64,000 nucleotides of DNA from Chitinibacter fontanus (GTDB lineage: Bacteria; Pseudomonadota; Gammaproteobacteria; Burkholderiales; Chitinibacteraceae), in NCBI RefSeq assembly GCF_013423785.1, contig NZ_CP058952.1:3437665-3501664 (forward strand), written 5' to 3'. Every line of letters begins with the position of its first letter. The stretch's first letter is position 1. Both the position numbers and the translations under genes were made by a program. The notes beneath the pieces are model-generated. The model was given only the letters and a program-made list of their open reading frames with translations. It had not been told where the DNA came from and made no database searches. Shown piece by piece: positions 32,301 to 41,279 of the stretch.

Positions 32301-32497
32301 AGGGATCGATATGAGCGTCCAATCAAGTCGTCCGCATTGAACCCCGTTAATTCTCGGCATACTGCACTGCAGTAAACCAGAGTTAATTCAGGATCATTCA
32401 GATAGCGATATACCATTCCGTCGGCGTGCAGCTGCAGGCGTTCAAATATATTTGAACAGCCTTGCGAGCTTGGACTTGTCCCCACGGAACGACGCAT
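26321..32497 (-). CDS. Hybrid sensor histidine kinase with multiple PAS, GAF, two REC, Hpt and C-terminal EAL domains
   Basis: A 2058-residue protein with no membrane helix seen. Rough order: about five PAS-like modules to residue 665, GAF 680-835, two clear PAS/PAC modules 855-1105, coiled coil, HisKA with the phospho-His1153 (MSHEIRTPLN), HATPase with DTGIGI and GGSGLGLAI, REC1 (Asp1446 in LMDVQMPEMDG), Hpt (His1587 in CHRLKSIARTVGA), REC2 (Asp1716 in LCDLQMPDMDG), and EAL (Glu1837 in ECLARW, SVNVS, LEITE, DDFGTG, AEGVE). A full phosphorelay may thus drive c-di-GMP hydrolysis in one chain. The EAL motif is ECL, but the catalytic Glu and metal ligands look intact. No GGDEF domain is present. 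A response regulator gene follows directly. Confidence 0.93.
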   Translation of the reverse strand: MRRSVGTSPSSQGCSNIFERLQLHADGMVYRYLNDPELTLVYCSAVCRELTGFNADDLIGRSYRSLRFGGSAAENPELALCEIKPSQEYVQRYLLKAEDGTVVEVVDYAYGVFDASDRLVAIEGILLASDAAIAPLPNRQTSTTDHVAIIRVDLDGRILACDEILLHTLGYYSNEIINSKWIELYTPTCQINIESHLADPTHCASQPLVQYLVSRNGKTIAVQQSIEPFQENDTFGFVIKILLPAAMVWADVDIHQHRLAMLIAAINLPCVLNTPNQRITHLNAAFTEAFGYTASDIPDLPHWWEQAYPDLSYRDWVTKEWLLHIEHASQTGSVFEPLQVRVRCKSGQVKSVSASATPLDDDWGGILLVTLTDLSAHEIQQQERLERELRYHTLFDSANISLWNEDLSALMRRLEQLRESGVNDLAAYFDSNPGSLFEFIELFKVVDVNRATERLFGAPKAVLLAGIGQLFGPGALDVLRAELLSFWERKPHFSAEVNLLTVDRRPIRAIVSFQIPRTIEAASTVPVSIQDLSVTQALQNELALRGEILENIQQGVYLIRALDGVIVYINPTLTAIFACDEQYLLGKHFSVLCEPGMACEASTAEMAASLKATGHWNGELLCQRSNTGVFWAHVTISSFNDAQHGLVWVSVLRDIDAEYQTLRALAVSNRQLLAIAKIQGDFIENQNERVAFDTVLDQICQITESAFGFAAEVLLHADGSPYLRINALSALGADASFYDRYAVYREQGLELHQLDHVLGIPLVNNEVLICNQVAASQFSEQILAEHPNLERFMVVPVLQGGQSIGMIGVANRASDYDQGLIQSLQPILLTYSQLIMAQRSKRDFRKASEALRERDQLWKTAIEGAGHGVWDWDIEQNKISFTETWANLLGYHLAELSDDPQLWQERIHDDDRKHSNDVLQRHLNGDSSHFSAEHRMRCKDGSYKWLLGRGTVLHRAEDGAPLRMIGTDTDISQRKSAEEALLANRAQLAGMIDSAMDAIVTTDSNFNIILFNRAAEQMFGYPAYKMLGCPIEALIPTRQAVAHRGLMHQFANKGDHTRKMTGRSVRQVMGLRSDGTEFPVEVSISFSENYGNPIYTAMVRDITDRKEYEENMLQLTATLEERVKQRTQELETARLQAESANRAKSAFVANMSHEIRTPLNSVLGMAHLAQQTELNAKQRDYLEKISSSGNHLLGLINDILDFSKIEAGKLELDLSDFSLNCLLNEIKDIVEPKALEKDLSFEVSLSSEVPRNIHGDALRIKQVLLNLLTNAVKFTEHGKVQLLVTQGKTAKDEHLTYFCVRDTGIGISPGAQTRLFQSFQQADNSTTRKYGGSGLGLAISRQLVNLMGGELQLNSQLHHGSEFSFAIALPVADAALEPVQPKQDHPLDYASLLTGKSVLLVDDHPFNQQVGEEFLREVGIEVVIANDGRQAIDLVKKQSFDAVLMDVQMPEMDGFTACQILRSFPEYDGLPILAMTANVSSENRQRCLDAGMNDFIGKPIQAERLYHALAYWLGCIDAEGAQIDTPTLNEMDNHLIDLQVLESMLGGNIDRQRKYLAKFAAAMQEGLQHISQLWQNNASQKIPAECHRLKSIARTVGATKLGDLLESLDTHHTPIDSQVASHTIASLQILFENTQKYLHEQGLLDSDQTNQMLQPITTGLDPNLRIMLIDDDEFTLELLSQHLSDLSLVHVTRCLDGHAALAQLEQLQQPDWILCDLQMPDMDGVAFLRLLGQKNYRGQVAILSGMDSTVLKATEKLGKSFQLNIHGALSKPVKKADLARLLTEDKLNTEQLSAASLQIDTAILDLVELQRGLAENAVELYYQPKVRTSDHRVVGAECLARWRHPTRGLLNPSLFVPAIEQLGLIDDLTFTVLRQAVQQLKQWQDSGESIKLSVNVSMDNLHRLELPELFAEVLEQNGIAAESITLEITETQLSHDYVLSLDILTRLRIKGFGLSIDDFGTGFSTMEHLLQTPFTELKIDQAFVRGASANQSAQTILEHSVMLGTKFKLNLVAEGVETQEDWDLVVSAGCHEVQGYLIAKPMPADEFIAWKQVWEQQN

Positions 32498-32748
32498 AGT
32501 GATGAGCCTATTTCTTGAAATTGACTAAAGACACCAACTCAAGATAGGCCACTTTTCTTAAGTGCGCCAAACAGCTGCTTAACAAAAAAGCGGGTTTTTA
32601 ATGGGCTTCTTGCTAGATTTATTATTTGAAAATGACGTAGATTAAATTTTTATCTGACATCAAGTTGAATATTGCGCAGGATTGTCTAGACTTTTTATGT
32701 GCGTTTGCACATTTTTTTGGCCCGCAGTTCGCTAAGCTTGAGGTGAGT

Positions 32749-33242
32749 ATGGAACATGACATCAAAAACAGCACCGCGCTGGAGTCAGCTTGCCACAACG
32801 GTTTACTCACTTTTAGCCTAGGCGAGCAAGAATACGCACTAGACATTATCAAAGTGCAAGAAATCCGTGGTTATGAAGCAGTAACTACACTGGCAAACTT
32901 ACCGCAGCACATCAAGGGCGTTATTAATTTACGCGGCAGCATTGTGCCGATCGTCGATTTGCGCATCCAATTTGGATTGGCAAATGTCCAGTACACGGCG
33001 ACAACTGTTGTGATTATTCTAGGTATCAAAGAGCGTCTGATCGGTATTGTTGTTGATGCTGTATCCGATGTAATGAGCGTAATACCTGAACACATTAAAC
33101 CGCCGCCAGAACTAGGGGGGCTATCGATATTCGCTATCTCATCGGTATAGCGACCATTGAGCAGCGGCTGATTGCGCTGGTCGATATCGAAACCCTGCTT
33201 TCCTCTGATGAATTGCAATTAATTGAATGTGTTCCGGCTTAA
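32749..33242 (+). pseudogene. cheW: CheW-like chemotaxis coupling protein, frameshifted in a G6 tract
   Basis: The frame from the ATG at 32749 (GAGGTGAG upstream) encodes a CheW domain: [39 protein letters not shown], and [13 protein letters not shown]. At 33115-33120 (six G) the frame shifts and stops at 33150. The other frame continues the family exactly ([20 protein letters not shown], then VDIETLLSS) to a stop at 33242. One more G would give a normal 164-residue protein. A sequencing error, a real mutation, a reversible tract-length change, or a -1 ribosomal slip at AGGGGGG would each explain it. CheW bridges chemoreceptors and CheA. The intact receptor gene follows after 18 bp. Confidence 0.88.
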
Positions 33243-33260
33243 GCCGAAGGAGAAATCATC

Positions 33261-35807
33261 GTGTCTAATCTACAATCACTAAAAGTGCGAACACAGTTGG
33301 GGCTGGGGTTTGGCGTTGTTATTTTACTCATGCTCATTACTGGATTCCTAGCATTTACGCGGCTAAGTGAGCTTGATGATAGCATCAATCGCATCATCAA
33401 TGATCGCTACCCCAAAACAGTAACCGCGAATGCTTTAATTGATAACCTCAATCAAGTTGCACGCTCAAATCGAAATTTGCTGCTATGGAATGATCCACAA
33501 AAAATTGAAGCCGAGTTAGTAACCATTGCAGAGGCACGTAAAGCCAATAGCACAGAATACGAAAAATTGGAAAAAACCATTAAAAGTGAAAAAGGAATCC
33601 AATTACTGAAAGAAACTACGGATAAGCGGCAAATTTTTGCTACCCAGCTTGATAGATTCCTGACCATATACAAAGACCCGAGCCAAAGAGAGCTCGCAAA
33701 AACAGTATTAATGTCAGACCTACGAGATTCAAATCTTGCCTATATGAAGTCAATATCAGCATTAATTGATTTCCAATCCGAGATGATGATCAAAGAAGGT
33801 AAAGAAGCAGAATCAATGGTTGAAGCTTCGAAAAATCTAATCGGAGGCTTAAGTATCGCTGCGTTAGTATTGGCTTGTTTTATAAGTTGGCTAATTGTGC
33901 ACCTATTGATGAAGCAACTTGGCGCAGAGCCTGGTGAAGTGGCGGCCGTAGCCCAAGCAGTAGCTGCAGGTGATATGGATTACCCTGTCAATATTCCAGC
34001 CAACGATAAAGTCAGCGTAATGTATGCAATGCAGCAAATGCAAACCGCTATCAAAACCTTTGTGTCCGAGCAAAGCCGTATGTCGGAGCAGCATGCACAA
34101 GGCTGGATTAAGATACAAATGGATAGCAATCTATTTCGCGGTAGTTTTGCCAAAATGGCGGTGGATATTAATACCCTAGTTAATTCCCACATAGCAGTGA
34201 AAATGAAAATTGTTGAGGTGGTGTCGGAATATGCACATGGCAATTTCACACCCGACATGGATAAATTACCAGGTGATAAAGCAAAAATTACCACCGCACT
34301 CGATCAAGTGAAAAAATCCTTACTTGGGATTAGTAGTGATGTCAAACTGCTCGCAGAAGCTGGGTCACGCGGTGATTTTAGTAAGCGGGCTGATGCTAAT
34401 AAATATGAATATATGTTCAAAGATATGATTCAGGATCTGAATCAATTAATTGAAACGTGTGATATAGGCTTTAATGATGTACTGCGTGTATCAAACGCAT
34501 TAGCAGCAGGTGATTTAAATCAGACTATTGTAAAAGATTATCCTGGTTTATTCGGGCAAACAAAACAAGGCGTCAATTCTACAGTTGAATCATTACGGAA
34601 AATTGTTGCTGAAATTGAAAACATTGTTGAGTCTGCCGCAAATAAAGGCGACTTTAGCATCAAAATTGATCTTAACGACAAACAAGGATACACGCGTCGC
34701 CTCTCAGATTTACTCAATCAACTCGCTGATGTCACCAACACAGGGTTGCGAGATGTGATTAGAGTTGCCAATGCGCTGGCATCAGGTGATTTGACTCAGA
34801 CAATTAATAAAGAATATCCGGGATTGTTTGGCGAAACCAAGCAAGGTGTTAATGCCACGGTAGAGAATTTGCAGCGCCTAGTTAGTGAAATACAAGACTC
34901 AGGTGCCTCAATCAATACCGCAGCCAAAGAAATTGCGCAGGGGAATGCAGATCTGTCGCGCCGGACAGAATCACAAGCGGCAAGCTTGGAAGAAACCGCC
35001 TCTAGCATGGAAGAGCTAACCAGCACGGTCAAACAGAATGCAGAAAACGCACAAGTAGCAAGCCAACTAGCTAGATCATCATCCGAAGTTGCAACCAAAG
35101 GGGGCGAAGTTGTTGGTCGCGTCGTTGAAACGATGAGTTCAATCAATGAGTCATCGCGCAAAATCGTTGACATCATTAGTGTGATTGATGGCATCGCATT
35201 CCAAACCAACATTCTAGCGCTGAATGCTGCCGTTGAAGCGGCAAGAGCTGGGGAGCAGGGTAGAGGATTTGCGGTCGTTGCCTCAGAAGTAAGAAATCTG
35301 GCCCAACGCTCAGCATCTGCAGCAAAAGAGATCAAAAACCTCATTAGCGACTCAGTCAGTAAGGTTGAAGGTGGGGCAAAATTGGTGGCAGAAGCTGGCG
35401 AGACCATGAATGAAATCGAAAACAGCATTAAACGTGTAACAGATATCATGGGAGAAATTTCAGCCGCATCTGTTGAGCAAAGCTCGGGGATTGGTCAGGT
35501 TAATCAGGCCATCATTCAAATGGATGAAGTGACGCAGCAAAATGCGGCACTGGTAGAAGAGGCCTCCGCCGCTGCAGAGTCACTCGAAGAGCAAGCACAA
35601 AACCTTGCGGAGGCAGTGAGCGTATTCAAGCTCAATCGTAGCTTGCATGCAGTTCACCACCCCGCAATCGCAAAAACGCCAGCCAGAATTGCAGAAAAAC
35701 CGAAAGTAACGAGCAAAATCGCCAGCAAAACAGCTCAACTACAAAAAACAGCCGCCAAACCACCACACATCTCGGCAGGTGAAGAAGATCAGTGGGATGA
35801 GTTTTAA
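33261..35807 (+). CDS. Methyl-accepting chemotaxis protein
   Basis: An 848-residue transmembrane receptor. It starts at GTG 33261, with AAGGAG 8 nt upstream. TM1 is at about residues 15-33, a four-helix periplasmic sensor region follows, and TM2 is at about 190-212. A HAMP region and two tandem HAMP-like repeats follow ([20 protein letters not shown] near 412, [20 protein letters not shown] near 504). The signalling hairpin has the invariant tip [20 protein letters not shown] and [14 protein letters not shown]. The C-terminus ends in QWDEF after a flexible Ala/Lys linker, which resembles the pentapeptide that tethers CheR/CheB. It lies directly downstream of the broken cheW-like gene. Confidence 0.95.
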   Translation: MSNLQSLKVRTQLGLGFGVVILLMLITGFLAFTRLSELDDSINRIINDRYPKTVTANALIDNLNQVARSNRNLLLWNDPQKIEAELVTIAEARKANSTEYEKLEKTIKSEKGIQLLKETTDKRQIFATQLDRFLTIYKDPSQRELAKTVLMSDLRDSNLAYMKSISALIDFQSEMMIKEGKEAESMVEASKNLIGGLSIAALVLACFISWLIVHLLMKQLGAEPGEVAAVAQAVAAGDMDYPVNIPANDKVSVMYAMQQMQTAIKTFVSEQSRMSEQHAQGWIKIQMDSNLFRGSFAKMAVDINTLVNSHIAVKMKIVEVVSEYAHGNFTPDMDKLPGDKAKITTALDQVKKSLLGISSDVKLLAEAGSRGDFSKRADANKYEYMFKDMIQDLNQLIETCDIGFNDVLRVSNALAAGDLNQTIVKDYPGLFGQTKQGVNSTVESLRKIVAEIENIVESAANKGDFSIKIDLNDKQGYTRRLSDLLNQLADVTNTGLRDVIRVANALASGDLTQTINKEYPGLFGETKQGVNATVENLQRLVSEIQDSGASINTAAKEIAQGNADLSRRTESQAASLEETASSMEELTSTVKQNAENAQVASQLARSSSEVATKGGEVVGRVVETMSSINESSRKIVDIISVIDGIAFQTNILALNAAVEAARAGEQGRGFAVVASEVRNLAQRSASAAKEIKNLISDSVSKVEGGAKLVAEAGETMNEIENSIKRVTDIMGEISAASVEQSSGIGQVNQAIIQMDEVTQQNAALVEEASAAAESLEEQAQNLAEAVSVFKLNRSLHAVHHPAIAKTPARIAEKPKVTSKIASKTAQLQKTAAKPPHISAGEEDQWDEF

Positions 35808-35814
35808 TCTCACC

Positions 35815-35839
35815 AAAAGCGGCCGAAAGGCCGCTTTTT
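35815..35839 (+). terminator. Intrinsic terminator of the chemoreceptor gene
   Basis: AAAAGCGGCC, a GAAA tetraloop and GGCCGCTTTT with a T tail, starting 8 bp after the stop codon. Confidence 0.93.
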
Positions 35840-35918
35840 CTTTGATCGAGATCTATATGCAACTGATTTTAATAGCGTTTAATGGAATCAACTTAAGCTA
35901 CAGCCAGTGGAGAGTGAC

Positions 35919-36143
35919 ATGCGAGCGATCGAATTAGCTAACGAATTAGAGTCATATACTTTCGGGCCCAATGCCGCGATTGAATTACGCAAAGAAATTG
36001 CGTTGGAATTGCGCAAACTGGTCACTGAAAATCAGCGATTGAGCAATTTGTGTAAGCACTGTACTGAGCTAAAATCCGAGGCTTTAATGCTCGTTCATGA
36101 TTTCGACCCATCCCTTGCTGGCGAGTGTGATTGCAAACGTTAA
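35919..36143 (+). CDS. Small hypothetical protein
   Basis: A 74-residue ORF preceded by GGAG at 6 nt. The N-terminal two thirds are charged and helical (ELRKEIALELRKLVTENQRL). The C-terminal third carries four Cys (CKHCTELK and ECDCKR), arranged as two CxxC/CxC pairs that could bind a metal. I recognise no family. It stands alone between a strong terminator and the convergent LysR gene. The ribosome binding site and codon pattern support it being real. A GTG at 35907 is in frame but less likely. Confidence 0.5.
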   Translation: MRAIELANELESYTFGPNAAIELRKEIALELRKLVTENQRLSNLCKHCTELKSEALMLVHDFDPSLAGECDCKR

Positions 36144-36302
36144 GATGTGGGCGGTTTACCCTTTTTGCACACTACCACCAAGTGCTCATCGCATTTTCAA
36201 AAAGGGTGCACTCAATTTGGATTGCTTGGAGATGTTGGAGTAAAAAATCAAGCGTCCGGTTGACGGCCAAAGCAATCGATCAAAGTCGGCCCCAAAAGTA
36301 CT

Positions 36303-37190
36303 TTATCGATGAGTCTTCAATGCATCTAGCAATAAGTCCCCAACAATTTGATTTGGGAAATGTCTTTGAACAGTCACCGCGTAGAAATTCTCGTAAATAT
36401 TAGGCAAAACTAGGTATCGTTTTAGTTTCCCAGATTGAAGCTCATCCTTGACCACCACCTCTGGTATGACTGCAATCGCATTACTGTCTCGAGTCAAAAG
36501 CCGCAGCATGGCCATGTCATCTGCTTCGGCCACGATTCTCGGTTTGAATTGGTGTAGTGCGCAAAAGCCGTCAAAAGCGGAGCGAATTGGGCTGTCCTCA
36601 TCAGGCAAAATCCAGTTTTGCTGAGCATAATCGTGGGAAAAGGCGGGGGCTAGACCCAGGCCAGGGTGCCCAATGATGGCGACTGGCTGCCGAGCAAGTA
36701 GTTGGCAATGCCATAAGTTGTTATCATTGCCACCCACATCAATATTGCTCAATGCAATATCAAGTTGGTGGTTCGCTAGCTCTGTCAGTAGGCGAGCCTG
36801 ACCTCGCGCATGCAAGGAGTATTTGATATTTGGCTGTTGAATTAATGGCTCGACAAAGCTCTCAATAAAGTTTCGCGACATGGTTGCTAACATACCAATT
36901 CTGACAGCCCGTTTTTCCGCTGGTTCACCGTGTTGCAATAGTGATTCTAGCTCTGACCCTTTGCGGAAAATCTCTTCAGCGTATGAAAAAGTCGTCTGCC
37001 CAATTTCTGTTAGCACCAGCTTTCGACCTTGGCGTAAGAATAATTGAACGCCCATCGTGTGCTCTAACTGTGAAATCTGTGAGGACAGCGCGGACTGAGA
37101 TACATGCAGCTGCTCTGCAGCTTTGGTTAAATTTCCTAGCTTGGCGACATGCCAAAAATAAGCCAAATGATGGTAGTTAAGTCGACTCAA
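36303..37190 (-). CDS. LysR family transcriptional regulator, divergent from the dab operon
   Basis: A 295-residue regulator from the chosen TTG start at 37190. The winged-helix domain is at residues 3-65 (LAYFWHVAKLGNLTKAAEQL, VSQSALSSQISQLEHTMGV) and the periplasmic-binding-like effector domain runs to the end (PVAIIGHPGLG, ARLLTELANHQLDIALSN). The frame is open upstream to 37307, but those residues do not fit the family and would run into the dabB leader. It resembles NhaR-type LysR proteins. LysR genes often sit divergent from dabB-dabA, so control of carbon uptake is the likely role. The start codon is uncertain. Confidence 0.88.
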   Translation of the reverse strand: MSRLNYHHLAYFWHVAKLGNLTKAAEQLHVSQSALSSQISQLEHTMGVQLFLRQGRKLVLTEIGQTTFSYAEEIFRKGSELESLLQHGEPAEKRAVRIGMLATMSRNFIESFVEPLIQQPNIKYSLHARGQARLLTELANHQLDIALSNIDVGGNDNNLWHCQLLARQPVAIIGHPGLGLAPAFSHDYAQQNWILPDEDSPIRSAFDGFCALHQFKPRIVAEADDMAMLRLLTRDSNAIAVIPEVVVKDELQSGKLKRYLVLPNIYENFYAVTVQRHFPNQIVGDLLLDALKTHR

Positions 37191-37293
37191 AACGTTCTCA
37201 TTTATAAAACAATTTGTTAATTTTAATCTATTTTTATTAAAACAAAAGCCATGTGATACTCCTCGCATCATCAAAAACAACAAGGAGATCAAC
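37191..37293. promoter_or_regulatory. Divergent promoter region between lysR and dabB
   Basis: A very AT-rich 103-bp gap. It holds an 11-bp dyad AACAATTTGTT (37208-37218) and T-N11-A spacings that LysR proteins could use. AAGGAG for dabB lies 7 nt before its ATG. The exact operator cannot be fixed by eye. Confidence 0.4.
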
Positions 37294-38835
37294 ATGCAGC
37301 TAGGCACTTTATTGTCCTATTCTCTGCCTGCCGTGCTGGCACTACCCATGCTGGCAGCCGCTTGGAGTTGGCAATCCACACGCTGGGCATTTGCTCAATG
37401 TGCGATGGGAACTGCGACGCTCTTAGCCTTGTTATCGTGGCTGGTCGTGTTATTAAGTGGTGACTTTGCAAGTACTGCCGAGTGGTTAAACTCCGGAATA
37501 CTTAACGTCACGATGCTCGGCTTGATCAGTTTCATAGCCTTTATCGTTCTCAATTATGCCAAAACCAATTTTGTCGCCGACAAGGATAACCAGCGCTTCT
37601 TACGCTGGTTTTTGCTGACCGTTTCGGCAGTCATGTTCACCGTCAGCAGCAATCACTTGCTGGTGTTTTTCGCGGCCTGGGTGGCCATTAGCCTGAGCAT
37701 GCATCAGTTACTGATGTTTTACCCAGAGCGCAATCGCTCAGCACTGGCGGCGCATAAGAAATTCATCTTTGCGCGCTTAGCCGAGTTGTGCCTCGCAGCG
37801 GCGTTTTTCTTGCTGTATCAGCAGCACCAAACGTTAGTGATCACTGAGATTTTAAGCGCCTATCCAGCGGCTGAGCTGAACGCTCAGCAACAGCTAGCCG
37901 CCGTCTTGCTGGGCTTGGCAGCGTTGATCAAGTGCGCGCAATTGCCACTCCACGGTTGGCTGATTCAAATCGTCGAGTCGCCAACGCCTGTATCGGCGCT
38001 GATGCACGCTGGGATTATCAATTTGGGTGGTTTTTTACTGCTGTCTTTTGCGCCACTGTTTAGCCAAGCCCAGTTCGCACAATGGCTGGTCTTGGTAGTG
38101 GCTGGCTTGACCACCGTGATCGCGGCACTGGTGATGACAACACGGATTAGCATCAAGGTGCGTTTGGCGTGGTCTACCACAGCGCAAATGGGTTTGATGT
38201 TGGTTGAGTGCGCCTTGGGTTTATACGAGTTAGCACTGCTGCATTTGCTCGCTCACTCTTGCTACAAAGCGTATGCCTTTCTCAACTCAGGCCAAGCGGT
38301 TGATGAGTTTATGCAAAAGCAATACACCAACCCTCGTTTGGTAAGTGCAGCGAACTGGCTTTGGGCCGGCGCGGTGTCGGTGGGTTTCTTGCTCGTCATT
38401 GGCTTCACCGTCGGATTACCAGCGCCATACAGCCCATGGTTACTGATTGGTTTAGCGCTCACCTTTGTGCTGGCCAACCATTTGAATCAGCGCCAAAGCC
38501 TGTCGATCGCCAAAACGCTGGCCTTCAGTGCGGCACTTTTGGCGAGCTACTACCTATTAAAAACAGGCATGGGCTTACTGCTACCAAAAGTTGAGCACCA
38601 CTACGTACTCGGTGCAGATCTGTGGATCGGCGTGCTCTTTGTTGCGCTGTTTATGTTGCAGTTGCTGTTGCAGTACCGCGCACAATCGCCAGCCATGCGC
38701 AAACTGTTTATCGCGCTCAATGCCGGATTTTATCTCGATGAATGGGCGACCCGCATCACCCACGCAATTTGGGCAGTACCACTACCGAAAAATGCAGTTC
38801 AAACCCGTTTGAGTCTGACCGAGGTGAAATCATGA
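37294..38835 (+). CDS. dabB: DabB: membrane subunit of the DAB inorganic carbon accumulation complex
   Basis: A 513-residue protein with about 13 membrane helices, related to the antiporter-like subunits of complex I (NuoL/MrpA). The proton-channel helices include QLPLHGWLIQIVESPTPVSA and LMHAGIINLGGFLLL, which are family hallmarks with the His and Lys residues of the half-channels, and LLHLLAHSCYKAYAFLNSG. With DabA it forms an energy-driven CO2 uptake/hydration machine in the inner membrane. Its stop overlaps the dabA start (ATGA at 38832-38835), so the two are translated together. Confidence 0.93.
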   Translation: MQLGTLLSYSLPAVLALPMLAAAWSWQSTRWAFAQCAMGTATLLALLSWLVVLLSGDFASTAEWLNSGILNVTMLGLISFIAFIVLNYAKTNFVADKDNQRFLRWFLLTVSAVMFTVSSNHLLVFFAAWVAISLSMHQLLMFYPERNRSALAAHKKFIFARLAELCLAAAFFLLYQQHQTLVITEILSAYPAAELNAQQQLAAVLLGLAALIKCAQLPLHGWLIQIVESPTPVSALMHAGIINLGGFLLLSFAPLFSQAQFAQWLVLVVAGLTTVIAALVMTTRISIKVRLAWSTTAQMGLMLVECALGLYELALLHLLAHSCYKAYAFLNSGQAVDEFMQKQYTNPRLVSAANWLWAGAVSVGFLLVIGFTVGLPAPYSPWLLIGLALTFVLANHLNQRQSLSIAKTLAFSAALLASYYLLKTGMGLLLPKVEHHYVLGADLWIGVLFVALFMLQLLLQYRAQSPAMRKLFIALNAGFYLDEWATRITHAIWAVPLPKNAVQTRLSLTEVKS

Positions 38836-41279
38836 TCACGACTGTACACACACTCAACAACTCTGTAGCTCAAATCCGCGATGCCGCGTTGCTTGCTTGT
38901 GAACGTATCGCTCCCGCTTGGCCGCTAGATCAATCGATCGCAGTCAATCCATGGTGGAAAATGCGCGGCCAGCCGATGGACCAAGTCGCCGCAAATTTAC
39001 AAGCCTTGGGCGGGGTGCATTTATTAATGCCCAAAGCCTACTACCTTGGGCAATGGCAAACCACCATCAAACCCGCGCATTTGCGCAAAGCCGCCGATGA
39101 ATTGGGAGTCAATTCAACTGAACAGGCCTTAATCGATTTCCTCAAGGGCAAGGAAACTGACCGCCATTGGCTCAATGTATGCGACTTTCTTGATGCAGAG
39201 CCTGAGCACGCGCACAAAATGCCATGGCGTGACGAAATCGTGCAGCAAATCAGCCAATTCACCGCTCTTTACTTTCACTACCCAGCACAAATGCAGCGCA
39301 ATGGTGCAGGCGAGCATGATTTGTACGCAGCATGGCTCGAGGTCGTGCGGCAAGATCGTGGGATCGAAGTTTTGATGGGTGAGGCGGGGCTGAGCGAGCA
39401 CTTTAGGGCCTTGCCGGATCAGCCCGAACAGGTGTTGGCATTGATGCATCAAACCTTGTTTGCGGATGATAAACAGCACTCTGTGTTTGTCGATTACTGC
39501 TACGCCCTCTTGCTCGATGTACATGGCTGGGCATCGTGGCTGGCGTATGGCGCATGGCAAGACGCGTTTGCCAACAAGAACAACACCGGTTTGCTGCAAT
39601 TATTAGCGATTCGGATGGCTTGGGATTGGGTGCTGTGGCAGCAAAACTTGGCGTCAAATCATATCCAGCGCGGCTTCGAGCGGCAAATAGTCCAATTTGC
39701 GACCCTAGAAAAAGATTGGCACGCGCAGCAGCAATTGCTCTGGGTATGGCAACGTGCGCTGGAATATAGCTATCAGCAACCGTTGCAAACTCAGTTACTG
39801 AATGCGACTGCGCCAGTGCAGACAGATTTAAAATTGGACCTTCAGCTGCAAGCGATTTTTTGCATCGATGTGCGCTCAGAGCCAATGCGTCGTGCGCTCG
39901 AGGCGCAAAGCGAAAACATCCAAACCATGGGCTTTGCCGGCTTTTTTGGCTTGCCGATTGAATACTCGGTCGCGGGAAGTCAGTACCAGCGGCCTCAGTT
40001 GCCAGGGCTACTCAAAGCCTCGATCCGCGCCGAGCAAGCCGGATCAAGCGCAGCGCAAAATGTAGTCGCAGCTCAATTAAACGGGCGAGTGGCGACGAAA
40101 CAGGCTGAAGATGCGGCGTCGGCGACTTTTGGTCTGGTTGAAGCTAAGGGCTTGTACCGAGCTGTGAGCTTGGTCAAAAACACCTTCTTCCCGAGCAAAG
40201 CGGCACACAGCATTAACCAAATTGATCTAGACGGGCCATGGCAATTAAGCCGTGATGGTCAATTACTGAGCGATATTGAGCTGGCGGGTTTGGCCGCAGG
40301 CATTTTGCGGGCGATGGGCTTAACCATGCGCTTTGCCCCAGTCGTGTTACTGGTTGGCCATGGCAGTAGTTCGACCAATAATCCCCATGCTGCTGGTCTT
40401 GATTGCGGTGCTTGTGGCGGGCAAACGGGTGAAGTCAACGTAAAAGTACTGGCTCAAGTGCTCAACACGCCAGCGGTGCGCGCGGAATTAAACCTGCTCG
40501 GAATCGAAATCCCCGCGCAGACCCAGTTTGTCGCCGCGCTGCATAACACGACGACCGATCAAATCACGTGCTTTGGGGTTACAGGGCAAGCGGCATGGCA
40601 ACAACAGCTGTCAGCGGCGACACAATACGCCCAGAAAGAACGCGCCCTGAGCGTGGGGATTGTGGCGCAAGATCCGGTTGAGTGGGCGCACTTGTTTGAA
40701 CGCAAAACCCGCGATTGGGCACAAGTTCGCCCTGAATGGGGTTTGGCCAACAATGCGTCATTTATCGTGGCACCACGCGCTTTAACGCGTTCGCTCAATT
40801 TAGCAGGACGCAGCTTTTTGCATGATTACCATTGGCAGCACGATAGTGAATTTGGCGTACTCGAATTAATTATGACTGCGCCGATGGTCGTCACCAACTG
40901 GATCAATCTGCAGTACTACGCCTCAGTGACCGACAATTTGAAATACGGTAGTGGCAATAAATTGCTGCACAACGTGGTGGGTGGCAATTGCGGCGTATTT
41001 GAAGGCAATGGCGGCGATTTGCGTATTGGTTTGGCGATGCAATCAATTCACGACGGGCAAGACTGGCGCCATCATCCCTTGCGTCTCAGTGTGTACATCG
41101 CCGCGCCGCGTGAAGCGATGTCGGCGATCATCGCCAAGCACCAAGCCGTTGCAGATTTGATCAACAATCAATGGCTGTATCTGTTCCAGTGGGATGTGGA
41201 GCAGCAACAAATCTGGCAATACCGTGCAGGTCAATGGCAAGCGCTTGAGAGCGCAAAGGAGCTGCTATGCGCAGCTTAA
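38832..41279 (+). CDS. dabA: DabA (DUF2309/UPF0753): zinc subunit of the DAB carbon uptake complex
   Basis: An 815-residue peripheral protein with a beta-carbonic-anhydrase-like zinc site. The ligand set can be read directly: Cys344 and Asp346 in FCIDVRSEP, His510 in [10 protein letters not shown], Cys525 in [11 protein letters not shown]. The 15-residue His-Cys spacing equals that of Halothiobacillus DabA. The N-terminal AVNPWW motif and C-terminal [16 protein letters not shown] are also typical. It couples CO2 hydration to the membrane ion gradient through DabB. The last 13 nt overlap cysD. In a presumed heterotroph it would supply bicarbonate for carboxylases. Confidence 0.95.
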   Translation: MITTVHTLNNSVAQIRDAALLACERIAPAWPLDQSIAVNPWWKMRGQPMDQVAANLQALGGVHLLMPKAYYLGQWQTTIKPAHLRKAADELGVNSTEQALIDFLKGKETDRHWLNVCDFLDAEPEHAHKMPWRDEIVQQISQFTALYFHYPAQMQRNGAGEHDLYAAWLEVVRQDRGIEVLMGEAGLSEHFRALPDQPEQVLALMHQTLFADDKQHSVFVDYCYALLLDVHGWASWLAYGAWQDAFANKNNTGLLQLLAIRMAWDWVLWQQNLASNHIQRGFERQIVQFATLEKDWHAQQQLLWVWQRALEYSYQQPLQTQLLNATAPVQTDLKLDLQLQAIFCIDVRSEPMRRALEAQSENIQTMGFAGFFGLPIEYSVAGSQYQRPQLPGLLKASIRAEQAGSSAAQNVVAAQLNGRVATKQAEDAASATFGLVEAKGLYRAVSLVKNTFFPSKAAHSINQIDLDGPWQLSRDGQLLSDIELAGLAAGILRAMGLTMRFAPVVLLVGHGSSSTNNPHAAGLDCGACGGQTGEVNVKVLAQVLNTPAVRAELNLLGIEIPAQTQFVAALHNTTTDQITCFGVTGQAAWQQQLSAATQYAQKERALSVGIVAQDPVEWAHLFERKTRDWAQVRPEWGLANNASFIVAPRALTRSLNLAGRSFLHDYHWQHDSEFGVLELIMTAPMVVTNWINLQYYASVTDNLKYGSGNKLLHNVVGGNCGVFEGNGGDLRIGLAMQSIHDGQDWRHHPLRLSVYIAAPREAMSAIIAKHQAVADLINNQWLYLFQWDVEQQQIWQYRAGQWQALESAKELLCAA

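Noticed and set aside
26321..32497. Possible assembly fusion of two genes (kinase and EAL protein)
   Set aside because: The frame is continuous through a complete REC2 and linker into EAL, with no internal start or ribosome binding site near the junction. It reads as one designed chain.
36131..36403. Open frame on the + strand between the small Cys protein and the LysR gene
   Set aside because: It overlaps the LysR 3' end on the opposite strand, has no ribosome binding site and no family-like sequence. It is likely a chance ORF.
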